DNA of 8,842 bases from Thiotrichaceae bacterium UBA7359 (GTDB taxonomy: Bacteria; Pseudomonadota; Gammaproteobacteria; Eutrophobiales; Eutrophobiaceae): contig CAJJDJ010000142.1 of the NCBI GenBank assembly GCA_905182825.1, positions 1-8,842 of the forward strand, read 5' to 3'. Positions 1 through 6,076 of this stretch are shown here, piece by piece. The notes beneath the pieces were generated by a model. It did not search any database. It was not told the DNA's origin and worked only from the letters and a program-made list of their open reading frames with translations. A program made the position numbers and the translations under genes. Positions within the stretch are counted from its first letter, which is position 1; every line of letters starts with the position of its first letter.

Positions 1-128
1 ACTTCATAAGCTTCTTCAAGGGTGAATGCTTTTATTGAATCAATCGTTTGCACTTTATTCCATGGACAGCCTTTTTGTGGATCACGTAATAATTTCATGT
101 TCATCAGTAATTTATTGAGTTCTTTCAT
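1..128 (-). CDS. mazG: MazG nucleoside triphosphate pyrophosphohydrolase, N-terminal part (cut by window edge)
   Basis: Only the first 42 codons are inside the window. They read as the classic MazG N-terminus: a leading amphipathic helix, then LRDPQKGCPWNKVQT (residues 13-27, with T28) and FTLEEAYE (35-42). The last segment supplies the first metal-binding glutamates (E38, E39, E42) of the all-alpha NTP-PPase fold. MazG hydrolyses NTPs to NMP and pyrophosphate in the cytoplasm, a house-cleaning and stress-modulating role known from the E. coli family. The ATG at 126-128 is preferred because an in-frame stop lies only four codons upstream and the N-terminus aligns with E. coli MazG from its first residues. 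No clear Shine-Dalgarno sequence is seen. One small oddity is that the usual CPWD is CPWN here (N24). The product name is very likely; nothing can be said about the remaining ~200 residues. Confidence 0.9.
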   Translation of the reverse strand, partial: MKELNKLLMNMKLLRDPQKGCPWNKVQTIDSIKAFTLEEAYE

Positions 129-149
129 AAGTTTTTTTTATTTATAAAA

Positions 150-179
150 TTTATATTTATTAATTTTTTCATAAAACAA
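150..179 (-). promoter_or_regulatory. Candidate sigma70 promoter for mazG
   Basis: On the minus strand a TTGTTT box (179-174) is followed after 18 nt by TATAAA (155-150), about 21 nt before the mazG ATG. This would give a very short leader. The surroundings are extremely AT-rich, so chance matches are likely. Proposed from sequence only. Confidence 0.3.
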
Positions 180-245
180 TAATTTAATTTGAAAAGAATG
201 TTATGGTAGTTCACTATACAAAAGTCTATCCCATAAAAAAGTGAT

Positions 246-818
246 ATGACCCCATTAATATTAAGACTTGATATAGCAGGTTCTCCTGTTCAGTGGATTC
301 CTTGGCAAGATGCGGTTAGTCTATATAGTAGAAAAATTATTGCTTGGACCGCTGGAGATAGAGTATTTACTTTTCGCGCGGGGACTAACCGAATAACTGG
401 TAAACGAACAACCATTGAAATCAATTCAATTGTCGCGGTCAGACGCTCTATTCCTATTAAACGTAATAAACCAACCATACCTCCGTTAACTAATCGTGAA
501 TTGTTTTTGCGTGATGCATTTTTATGTATGTACTGTGGTCATAAATTTAATACTATCTCATTAACGCGCGATCATATTATTCCTATATCCAATGGAGGAA
601 GAAACCATTGGTCAAATGTAGTAACTGCATGTCGCCATTGTAATACACGCAAGGGCGATCGAACACCTAACCTAGCGAATATGCCTTTACTTGGTATACC
701 CTACATACCAAACTGGGCTGAATACCTTGCATTATCAAATAGAAAAATTTTTGCAGATCAAATGAAATTTTTGAAAAATCAATTTTCAAACCGAAAAATG
801 CTATTTCACAGTAATTAA
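246..818 (+). CDS. HNH endonuclease family protein
   Basis: A complete 190-residue protein with a C-terminal HNH (beta-beta-alpha metal) nuclease domain. Visible residues are the structural zinc pairs C94-x2-C97 and C129-x2-C132, the catalytic D109-H110 in LTRDHIIPISNGG, N124 in SNVVTAC, and N133 in HCNTRKG, where HNH variants carry N or H. The N-terminal ~75 residues (AGSPVQWIPWQDAVSLYSRK, then a region around GKRTTIEINSIVAV) form the conserved non-nuclease half of a family common in Gammaproteobacteria. The tail after the nuclease (PLLGIPYIPNWAEYLAL...DQMKFL) is also typical of that family, so the gene looks full length. The biological role of the family is not established; repair, recombination or defence are all possible. 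No methyltransferase, terminase or intein partner is adjacent. The ATG at 246 is the first usable start, since a GTG five bases upstream runs straight into TGA. The ribosome-binding site is weak. Confidence 0.85.
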   Translation: MTPLILRLDIAGSPVQWIPWQDAVSLYSRKIIAWTAGDRVFTFRAGTNRITGKRTTIEINSIVAVRRSIPIKRNKPTIPPLTNRELFLRDAFLCMYCGHKFNTISLTRDHIIPISNGGRNHWSNVVTACRHCNTRKGDRTPNLANMPLLGIPYIPNWAEYLALSNRKIFADQMKFLKNQFSNRKMLFHSN

Positions 819-960
819 TTTCTTCTCAGAGCATAAAAACTTTAATTTGTGAAAATCTTGTTAATTTTAATAGAAAACTTAACATAACGACGATTGTAAT
901 TATTGTATCGCCCAAAGCATGGTGAGAAACGAATCATTTGAAAGAGGAATTAAACGCTTA

Positions 961-990
961 TTGAGTAGTCTCATAAAGTGTTGTTATATA
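961..990 (+). promoter_or_regulatory. Candidate promoter for the secreted protein at 1042
   Basis: TTGAGT (961-966), an 18-nt spacer, then TATATA (985-990). The predicted transcript would begin about 45 nt before the ATG at 1042. Both boxes match the consensus at only four of six bases in AT-rich DNA, so this is tentative. Confidence 0.3.
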
Positions 991-1029
991 AATTTACATA
1001 ATAAACAATCAGATAGTTACAATATTAAC

Positions 1030-1036
1030 GAGGAAG
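1030..1036 (+). promoter_or_regulatory. Ribosome-binding site that fixes the start at 1042
   Basis: GAGGAAG, five bases before the ATG at 1042, is a strong Shine-Dalgarno match. It supports this start over the upstream in-frame ATG at 919, which has no such site and would bury the signal peptide. Confidence 0.8.
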
Positions 1037-1041
1037 TAAAA

Positions 1042-1410
1042 ATGAAATCTTTAACAATTTTAATCAGTCTTTTATTGATGCCTTCAATCTCACTAGCTGT
1101 TGACAGTAGTGGTAATTATGCAGTTTGGGGTGTGGGTAAAAAATCCTGCTTTGGCTTTAATAAGGCTATCGTGGAAGATGGCAACATGAAATACAAGTAT
1201 TTTATACAAGGTTTTTTAACGGCTTATAACATATTTACCGAAAAAACTTACAGTATCACGGGTAAAATGAAAGAAGATGACGTCATTGAATGGCTCAGTG
1301 AATATTGCAAGGATAATCCAATGTCAGGATTAGAAAATGCTTTGGTCAGCCTAACCTTCGACAATTATGACAAGCGCATGAAATCCTCAGGGACAGGTGT
1401 TGGTCGATAA
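1042..1410 (+). CDS. Small secreted periplasmic protein with two cysteines, function unknown
   Basis: A 122-residue protein starting with a clear Sec signal peptide: basic MK, a hydrophobic core (residues 4-17) and probable cleavage after SLA at 19. The mature ~103 residues have exactly two cysteines, C36 in KKSCFGF and C89 in EYCKDNP, well placed for one periplasmic disulfide. The layout is an early cysteine, an aromatic-rich YFIQGFLTAYN stretch (52-63), then a WL-x2-YC-x2-NP motif before a final helix. This resembles small helical periplasmic proteins of the HdeA-like and Rap1a/Tai-like kind, but the likeness is by pattern only and no function should be assigned. The start at 1042 is chosen over 919 because it has a strong ribosome-binding site and places the signal peptide at the N-terminus. 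The next gene on the strand, an lpp-like gene, begins 125 nt downstream and probably has its own promoter. Confidence 0.8.
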   Translation: MKSLTILISLLLMPSISLAVDSSGNYAVWGVGKKSCFGFNKAIVEDGNMKYKYFIQGFLTAYNIFTEKTYSITGKMKEDDVIEWLSEYCKDNPMSGLENALVSLTFDNYDKRMKSSGTGVGR

Positions 1411-1443
1411 TTTTTTATTTATTCACTTTTTTTCTTTTTGAAA

Positions 1444-1472
1444 TTGATTAACACACTGAAATGGTTCATTAT
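1444..1472 (+). promoter_or_regulatory. Candidate promoter for the lpp-like gene
   Basis: TTGATT (1444-1449), an optimal 17-nt spacer, and CATTAT (1467-1472), each matching four of six consensus bases. The predicted start near 1479 would give a leader of about 55 nt that includes the small hairpin at 1494-1510. Confidence 0.35.
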
Positions 1473-1493
1473 TATGTTATTGAATATATTTAT

Positions 1494-1510
1494 CTGGGGA
1501 ATAACCTCAG
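1494..1510 (+). promoter_or_regulatory. Short stem-loop in the lpp-like leader
   Basis: CTGGGG (1494-1499) pairs with CCTCAG (1505-1510) around an AATAA loop: six pairs, one of them G-U. It lies 13 nt upstream of the Shine-Dalgarno sequence and would be near the 5' end of the predicted transcript, a position where hairpins can protect an abundant mRNA from 5'-dependent decay. The stem is visible in the sequence; the protective role is inference. Confidence 0.35.
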
Positions 1511-1523
1511 CAATTCTTTAACT

Positions 1524-1528
1524 GGAGA
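1524..1528 (+). promoter_or_regulatory. Ribosome-binding site that fixes the start of the lpp-like gene
   Basis: GGAGA with a 7-nt spacer to the ATG at 1536. This is a near-ideal site. It selects 1536 over the in-frame upstream ATG at 1461, which would push the lipoprotein signal peptide 25 residues inside the protein. Confidence 0.85.
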
Positions 1529-1535
1529 ACGAACA

Positions 1536-1829
1536 ATGAAAACAAAAACAATCAAAATAAGCATAATCGCATTTTCAATAGTAATGCTTGCCGGTTGTGG
1601 AAATATGAAACAAATGCAGGCTAGCATCGATTCAGCAAATGCTACTGCATCAGCCGCAATGTCAAAGGCTAGTGAAGCTCATAAATTGGCTTCCAAAAGT
1701 CAAAGCTCAGCATCTGCTGCTGCATCTGCTGCTGCGAATGCTCAAGCTACTGCAAATGAAGCATTGGCCTGTTGTACAGCAAATTCAGATAAAATTGATC
1801 GTATGTTTGAAAAAGCGATGATGAAATAA
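1536..1829 (+). CDS. lpp: Lpp/OprI-like alanine-zipper major outer-membrane lipoprotein
   Basis: A 97-residue lipoprotein. Residues 1-20 are a lipoprotein signal peptide with lipobox L18-A19-G20-C21, so C21 would be lipidated. The +2 residue is G, not D, which favours outer-membrane sorting. The mature 77 residues contain 23 alanines spaced as in the alanine-zipper coiled coils of Braun's lipoprotein and OprI. The C-terminus, IDRMFEKAMMK, parallels the Pseudomonas OprI ending RMLEKASRK and the E. coli ending LDNMATKYRK. K97 is the final residue, the position that L,D-transpeptidases join to diaminopimelate in peptidoglycan. The protein should therefore tether the outer membrane to the cell wall. 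It is longer than E. coli Lpp (97 versus 78 residues), partly through a 4-residue tandem repeat (59-66), and has vicinal cysteines C79-C80. An L,D-transpeptidase gene lies convergently next door. A strong ribosome-binding site and terminator suggest high expression. Confidence 0.85.
   Translation: MKTKTIKISIIAFSIVMLAGCGNMKQMQASIDSANATASAAMSKASEAHKLASKSQSSASAAASAAANAQATANEALACCTANSDKIDRMFEKAMMK
1710..1733 (+). repeat. Perfect 12-bp tandem duplication inside the lpp-like gene
   Basis: GCATCTGCTGCT occurs twice head to tail (1710-1721 and 1722-1733). In frame it encodes ASAA twice, residues 59-66. The copies are identical at DNA level, including synonymous positions, which suggests recent slippage. 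Four residues do not complete a heptad, so one copy shifts the coiled-coil register (a stutter). Confidence 0.9.
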
Positions 1830-1835
1830 ACGTTT

Positions 1836-1869
1836 AAAAGCCTTGGTTGAATTAAATCAGGGCTTTTTT
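1836..1869 (+). terminator. Rho-independent terminator of the lpp-like gene
   Basis: AAAAGCC (1836-1842) pairs with GGCTTTT (1861-1867). The stem continues inward through six further pairs, two of them G-U, to a 6-nt loop at 1849-1854. A run of six T (1864-1869) closes it, 7 nt after the stop codon. Read on the minus strand the same hairpin is followed by only four T, so it may also stop some transcription coming from the L,D-transpeptidase operon. Confidence 0.85.
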
Positions 1870-1903
1870 ATAAACCAGCGATATGATTTATTTCGATTAA
1901 GCA

Positions 1904-1925
1904 TCATCAGGGACTAATTTGATGA
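1904..1925. repeat. Short perfect dyad between the convergent lpp-like and L,D-transpeptidase genes
   Basis: TCATCA (1904-1909) and TGATGA (1920-1925) are exact inverted repeats with a 10-nt spacer. No T run follows on either strand, so it is not a convincing terminator. It may help end or protect the 3' end of the minus-strand operon transcript, or be chance. The rest of 1870-2062 shows no gene. Confidence 0.25.
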
Positions 1926-2062
1926 GTAATTAAACTTCATCGTAACTTCATATAGAATAACGGTTTTTTTTGTCTAGTTTAGGTTGGGGTTGAAGCTGCA
2001 TATTAAAATATTTTATACATCAGATAATGTGTTAACTTTTCTTACTCTTCCTTCTTCATAAT

Positions 2063-3019
2063 CTATCTCAACAGCCTTCCTACAGCAATTGGTAATCCAG
2101 TAGGTTTATTTATGGCATCAAAAGCAGCCGTCCAATCAAGTTCGTAATCTTGATCCTTTGACACATCAATAATCAAGGCAACAACACTAGTAAGATTGTT
2201 TTCGTATTTTTCTATGTCTTCATCCAAAAATGGATGAGCTTCAATATAAATAATATTATTTTTAAGACCAATTTTGTATGGTTGATTAATTATATTAACT
2301 GGTGTCTTAAGAGTTACTTCCGAAAATAAGGCTTCTATATCTTCCGGGTATAAACGAATACAACCATGGCTAACTCTCATGCCGATACCATAGGGTTTAT
2401 TGGTTCCATGAATAAGGTAGTTAGGATTTCCTAAACGCATGGCAAATGCTCCTAATGGATTATCAGCTCCAGCCTTGACAATTTTAGGCAAAAAATCACC
2501 AGCTTCGTTATGCTCTTTTCTGATAGATTCAGGTGGATACCAGTTTGGTTTAACTTTTTTTTCTATGATTTCTGTTTTCATGTAGGGTGTGTTCCAACCT
2601 TCCCTACCTATACCTAAAGGATACGTGATTACTTCTTGTGGTTTATTTTTCATCTTAGGTGGATAATAATATAAACGCATTTCTGGGACATTCAACACAA
2701 TCCCTTCCATTGGTGCGACGGGTAAAATGAATTGTGCGGGGAGAGTTATCTCTTCTCCATGATTAGGTAACCATATATTAATATTAGGATTAACCAGTTT
2801 CATGTCCTGATAACCAAAACCATTGCGGCGAGCAATATCTAATAATGTTTCACTCTGATCCGCTTTAACTCTTATTACTTCACCTATGAGAGTATCAGTT
2901 GCATCAACTAGAACATATCTCACAGCTTGAACACTAGAAATAGAACACACTAACAGTCCTAACAAAAAAGTCACTTTTGTGAATACGTGTATCTGTTTCT
3001 CGTTTTTAAAAATAGTCAT
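2063..3019 (-). CDS. L,D-transpeptidase (LysM + YkuD), ErfK/YbiS type
   Basis: A 318-residue periplasmic enzyme. Residues 1-32 are a Sec signal peptide with probable cleavage after VQA. A LysM peptidoglycan-binding region follows at about 46-95 (ETLLDIARRNGF, then LVNPNINIWLP, ending EITLPAQF). The YkuD catalytic domain spans about 105-247. Its signature is complete: H204 in YLIHGT and S217-H218-G219-C220-I221-R222, with C220 the catalytic cysteine. This architecture and length match the E. coli ErfK/YbiS/YcfS group, which attach Lpp to peptidoglycan, rather than the YnhG/YcbB group, which makes 3-3 crosslinks; the assignment rests on recognition. A ~70-residue C-terminal extension (248-318) has the strand-rich start seen in that group. 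The gene starts 18 nt after the RND pump stop, so it is the last gene of that operon. Its ribosome-binding site is weak, which suggests coupling. The probable substrate gene lies convergently at 1536-1829. Confidence 0.92.
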   Translation of the reverse strand: MTIFKNEKQIHVFTKVTFLLGLLVCSISSVQAVRYVLVDATDTLIGEVIRVKADQSETLLDIARRNGFGYQDMKLVNPNINIWLPNHGEEITLPAQFILPVAPMEGIVLNVPEMRLYYYPPKMKNKPQEVITYPLGIGREGWNTPYMKTEIIEKKVKPNWYPPESIRKEHNEAGDFLPKIVKAGADNPLGAFAMRLGNPNYLIHGTNKPYGIGMRVSHGCIRLYPEDIEALFSEVTLKTPVNIINQPYKIGLKNNIIYIEAHPFLDEDIEKYENNLTSVVALIIDVSKDQDYELDWTAAFDAINKPTGLPIAVGRLLR

Positions 3020-3037
3020 TCTAGTATTAATGATTTT

Positions 3038-6000
3038 TTAGCTCGTAACAACATGTTTAGATTCACCAATACGTAACAGACTTGGCAACAAAATTAGTGT
3101 GAAAAATGTACTCACCATCATGCCGCCAACAATGACACCGGCTAATCCACGATATAATTCTGTTCCAGCACCCGGTATTAATAACAACGGTAACATTCCA
3201 AAGATACTAGTCATCGTGCTCATCAAAATTGGGCGTAATCTTAACAAAATAGCTTGTTCTACAGCTTCTTTTCTAGAGCATCCTTTTCGTTCCGCAGAAC
3301 GAGCTTGATGCACTAATAAAATAGCATTGTTTACTACCAAACCTAACAAAATAATAAATCCTATCATGGTCAATAGGTCCATACTTTGAAAACTCCACAA
3401 ATTAATAACATGAAGTGCCAAAACGCCACCAAAAGTCGCTAAAGGAATAGATAGCATAACTAACAAACTATCTCTAAATGAACTGAATAGAGCACTCATT
3501 AATAAATAAAGGATTGTTATAGCTAACAGAAAGCTTCCAGCCATATTTTCTAGTGCTGTTGTTAATTTATCTGCTGTGCCACCGTATTGAATGTCCCCAT
3601 CTTCGGGTAACATTGCCAAAACTTTTGGTTCTACTTCTGTTTTTATAATATCCAGCGCTTCTTCAAGAGAGACTGTCGGAGGGGGCGATATTTCAAGCGT
3701 GACTGTTCTACGGCGATTAATACGCCTTATTTGTTCAGGTCCTGCAGTCCGAACTAAATCAACTAATTCGTTCAACGGTAAGATCCCCGCATTTTTCGTC
3801 ATAACAGGAATACTTCCTAGTTCTTCAGGTGTGCTCCATAATTTAGAACGTAAAATGATATCTAATGTCTCTTCGCCATTAAAATAATCCCCCACAAATC
3901 GTCCATCACCTAATGTCTGTAGGAATGCGGCAACAGATGAGCGATCCCATCCTGCCTCAGCAATCCGACGTTCGTTAGGGAGTAATCTCAACTCAGGTTG
4001 TGCTAGTTCCAAACCGGGTCGTGGTCGTGTGTTTGAATACAAACCAGAGATTGGGATAAAAGCTTCTAATGCTCCAGACATTAATGCAGATAAATTTTTT
4101 GATTGAATATGCATATCTATTGTCCGCCCTGATCCAATACGTCCAAACAATGATGCTTTCTTTGCGAATGCAATAGAATCAGGGAAACCCTGCACGACTG
4201 AGTTTATTAAAGGTACTAGCTTATCTATATCTTCATCATATTTTGCACTTGCTCCCATAAACACACCTCTTGAAAAAGCCACAAAGAAATAATGTCTAAT
4301 ATAGGGTTCTTTTAACTCGTCTGTATGGGCTTTCATTCTTTCAGCTACGATCTCACCTAGTTCTCTTTCTAGAGTTTCAATATTAGTCCCCGGTGGTGGT
4401 AATATAAATGCGAAGGCTAGATTTCGATTTCCATCGGGTAAGTAATCCGCTTTTGGCCACAACGTATACATAATCAAAGGTGGAATTGTAATTAATAAAA
4501 TAACCCAAAATCCACGTCGCGAAGGTGTGTTTGTTAATTCCATTATAAAAAGACACAATCTTTTCCATAGTCGATGATATGGATCAACAAATTTTTTTCT
4601 GGCGAGAAATAATTTGGCACCTGTCGGTATAACCGTAATTGCTACGAGTAAAGAAAAAGAAATTGCTGCGGCAATTGTAATCGCAAGATCAGAAAACAAT
4701 TGTCCAACTTCATCACGGAGGAAAACAACAGGTAAAAATATAGCAACTGTGGTTGCTGTTGAAGCCATTAATGCACCCCAGACTTGGCTTGTACCTTGAA
4801 TCGAAGCTTCTTCGGGAGACAGACCCCGTTCACGGAGTCGCACAATATTTTCAAGAATCACGATAGAAGCATCGAGAACCATTCCAATTGCAAACGCAAG
4901 GCCAGCCAATGAAATAATGTTAATTGTCGTGCCCGCAAGATCCATCACACTGAAACTAGCAATCAAGCAAATAGGAATTGATGCGGCAACAATTAATGTG
5001 GCAGGAAACTTCAATAAAAATAAAAATAAAACTATTACAGCAAGTCCAAGACCTAAACCAAGATTATTTCTGACCATCGCAATTGAACGATGAATATACA
5101 TAGTTTCATCATAAATCTGCTCTAATGATAATTTATTTCGTTTCAAAGGACCACTATTCAATTCTCTGACGGCTTTATGCAAACCGTCCATCACCTCAAG
5201 CACATTAACACCTGATTCACGCTTAGCATTAATCGCAATCGATAGTGTCCCTTTGGTCAAAACGAAACTATTTTTATCTGTTAGCGTCTCTTCGATGGTA
5301 GCAACATCACGAAGGTAGATAGGTCGACCATCCCTCCATTCCAAGATCATTTTGCCAAAATCGCTTGCTGCATATTTACCTGCAAAACGTATACTATATT
5401 GACGTTTACCGACATCAAAGAGACCACCAGAGACATCTTTACTAGTTCCAGCAAGATGCATAATTTGATCTAATTGAATGCCTAAATTAGCGACTTTGTA
5501 AGGATCAAATGTAATCCGTAACTCTTTATCACTTCCTCCGATCACTTCAGAACGGGCGACACCAGGGATTCGCTCAAAACGTGATTGAACAACTTCTTCA
5601 ACAAAATTTTTATATGATTCTACTGTTTGCTGATTGCCATCAATAGTTTTAATCATAAACCAGGCTATTGCTCTGGCATCTTGTCCAACTGAACTAACTG
5701 AGGGCTCATCCGCATCATCTGGATAATCAGAAACTTGATTCAAACGATTCATCACCTCTACTAAGGCTCTACGCATGTCCATATTAATATCAAAAGTTAA
5801 ATTAATTTCTCCTCTACCCTCATAAGAAGTAGCTTTCATTTCTGTCAAACCCGGTAGGCCTCTTAAAACGTTCTCCTGTGGTTCAATAATTTCAGCTTCG
5901 ATTTCATAGGGCGCTGCCGCTCGCCATGGAGTTGTAATAGTTATTTCTGGCTGTTCTATTTCAGGGGTAAGCTGTATGGGCAGTCGTGAGAGACTTATAA

Positions 6001-6076
6001 GGCCAAAGATCATTAATAATATGATCGCAACAAGCAAGGCTACTGGATTAGCCAAACATAAGCGGGTTATATTCAT
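3038..6076 (-). CDS. Efflux RND transporter permease subunit (AcrB-like)
   Basis: A 1012-residue inner-membrane RND pump with the usual twofold repeat. TM1 lies at about 10-30, the first porter/docking domain at 35-330, TM2-TM6 at about 336-487, TM7 at 522-540, the second periplasmic domain at 545-840, and TM8-TM12 at about 845-1000. Family motifs include the N-terminal RLPIQLTPEIEQP stretch, GMVLDASIVILENIVR in TM4 (398-413) and GLVVNNAILLVHQ in TM10 (912-924). Compared with AcrB, the TM4 aspartate pair reads D402-A403 and the TM10 lysine position is N916, so only one acidic residue of the classic proton relay remains. RND subgroups with this pattern are known, so it is likely functional but substrate cannot be predicted. 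It starts inside the stop codon of the adaptor gene (TAATG) and is followed after 18 nt by the L,D-transpeptidase. No outer-membrane channel gene is in view. Confidence 0.93.
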   Translation of the reverse strand: MNITRLCLANPVALLVAIILLMIFGLISLSRLPIQLTPEIEQPEITITTPWRAAAPYEIEAEIIEPQENVLRGLPGLTEMKATSYEGRGEINLTFDINMDMRRALVEVMNRLNQVSDYPDDADEPSVSSVGQDARAIAWFMIKTIDGNQQTVESYKNFVEEVVQSRFERIPGVARSEVIGGSDKELRITFDPYKVANLGIQLDQIMHLAGTSKDVSGGLFDVGKRQYSIRFAGKYAASDFGKMILEWRDGRPIYLRDVATIEETLTDKNSFVLTKGTLSIAINAKRESGVNVLEVMDGLHKAVRELNSGPLKRNKLSLEQIYDETMYIHRSIAMVRNNLGLGLGLAVIVLFLFLLKFPATLIVAASIPICLIASFSVMDLAGTTINIISLAGLAFAIGMVLDASIVILENIVRLRERGLSPEEASIQGTSQVWGALMASTATTVAIFLPVVFLRDEVGQLFSDLAITIAAAISFSLLVAITVIPTGAKLFLARKKFVDPYHRLWKRLCLFIMELTNTPSRRGFWVILLITIPPLIMYTLWPKADYLPDGNRNLAFAFILPPPGTNIETLERELGEIVAERMKAHTDELKEPYIRHYFFVAFSRGVFMGASAKYDEDIDKLVPLINSVVQGFPDSIAFAKKASLFGRIGSGRTIDMHIQSKNLSALMSGALEAFIPISGLYSNTRPRPGLELAQPELRLLPNERRIAEAGWDRSSVAAFLQTLGDGRFVGDYFNGEETLDIILRSKLWSTPEELGSIPVMTKNAGILPLNELVDLVRTAGPEQIRRINRRRTVTLEISPPPTVSLEEALDIIKTEVEPKVLAMLPEDGDIQYGGTADKLTTALENMAGSFLLAITILYLLMSALFSSFRDSLLVMLSIPLATFGGVLALHVINLWSFQSMDLLTMIGFIILLGLVVNNAILLVHQARSAERKGCSRKEAVEQAILLRLRPILMSTMTSIFGMLPLLLIPGAGTELYRGLAGVIVGGMMVSTFFTLILLPSLLRIGESKHVVTS

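Noticed and set aside
919..1041. Upstream in-frame extension (41 residues) of the secreted two-cysteine protein
   Set aside because: The ATG at 1042 has a strong ribosome-binding site and puts a typical signal peptide at the N-terminus; the extension has neither and contains a candidate promoter.
1410..1445. T-rich stretch after the secreted-protein gene as a terminator
   Set aside because: There are T runs but no hairpin stem before them, so intrinsic termination is not supported.
1461..1535. Upstream in-frame extension (25 residues) of the lpp-like protein
   Set aside because: It would bury the lipoprotein signal peptide; the GGAGA site before 1536 fixes the true start, and the extension covers the leader hairpin and part of the predicted promoter.
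1639..1821. Leucine-rich 60-residue open frame inside the lpp-like gene
   Set aside because: It is a shifted reading of the alanine codons (GCT to CTG/TGC) of the real gene and has no signals of its own.
3099..3887. Plus-strand open frames opposite the RND pump gene
   Set aside because: They lie antisense to a full-length, well-recognised gene and have low-complexity S/I/R-rich products with no domain or ribosome-binding site.
4383..4568. Minus-strand 61-residue frame inside the RND gene
   Set aside because: It is out of frame with TM7 coding sequence and has no independent support.
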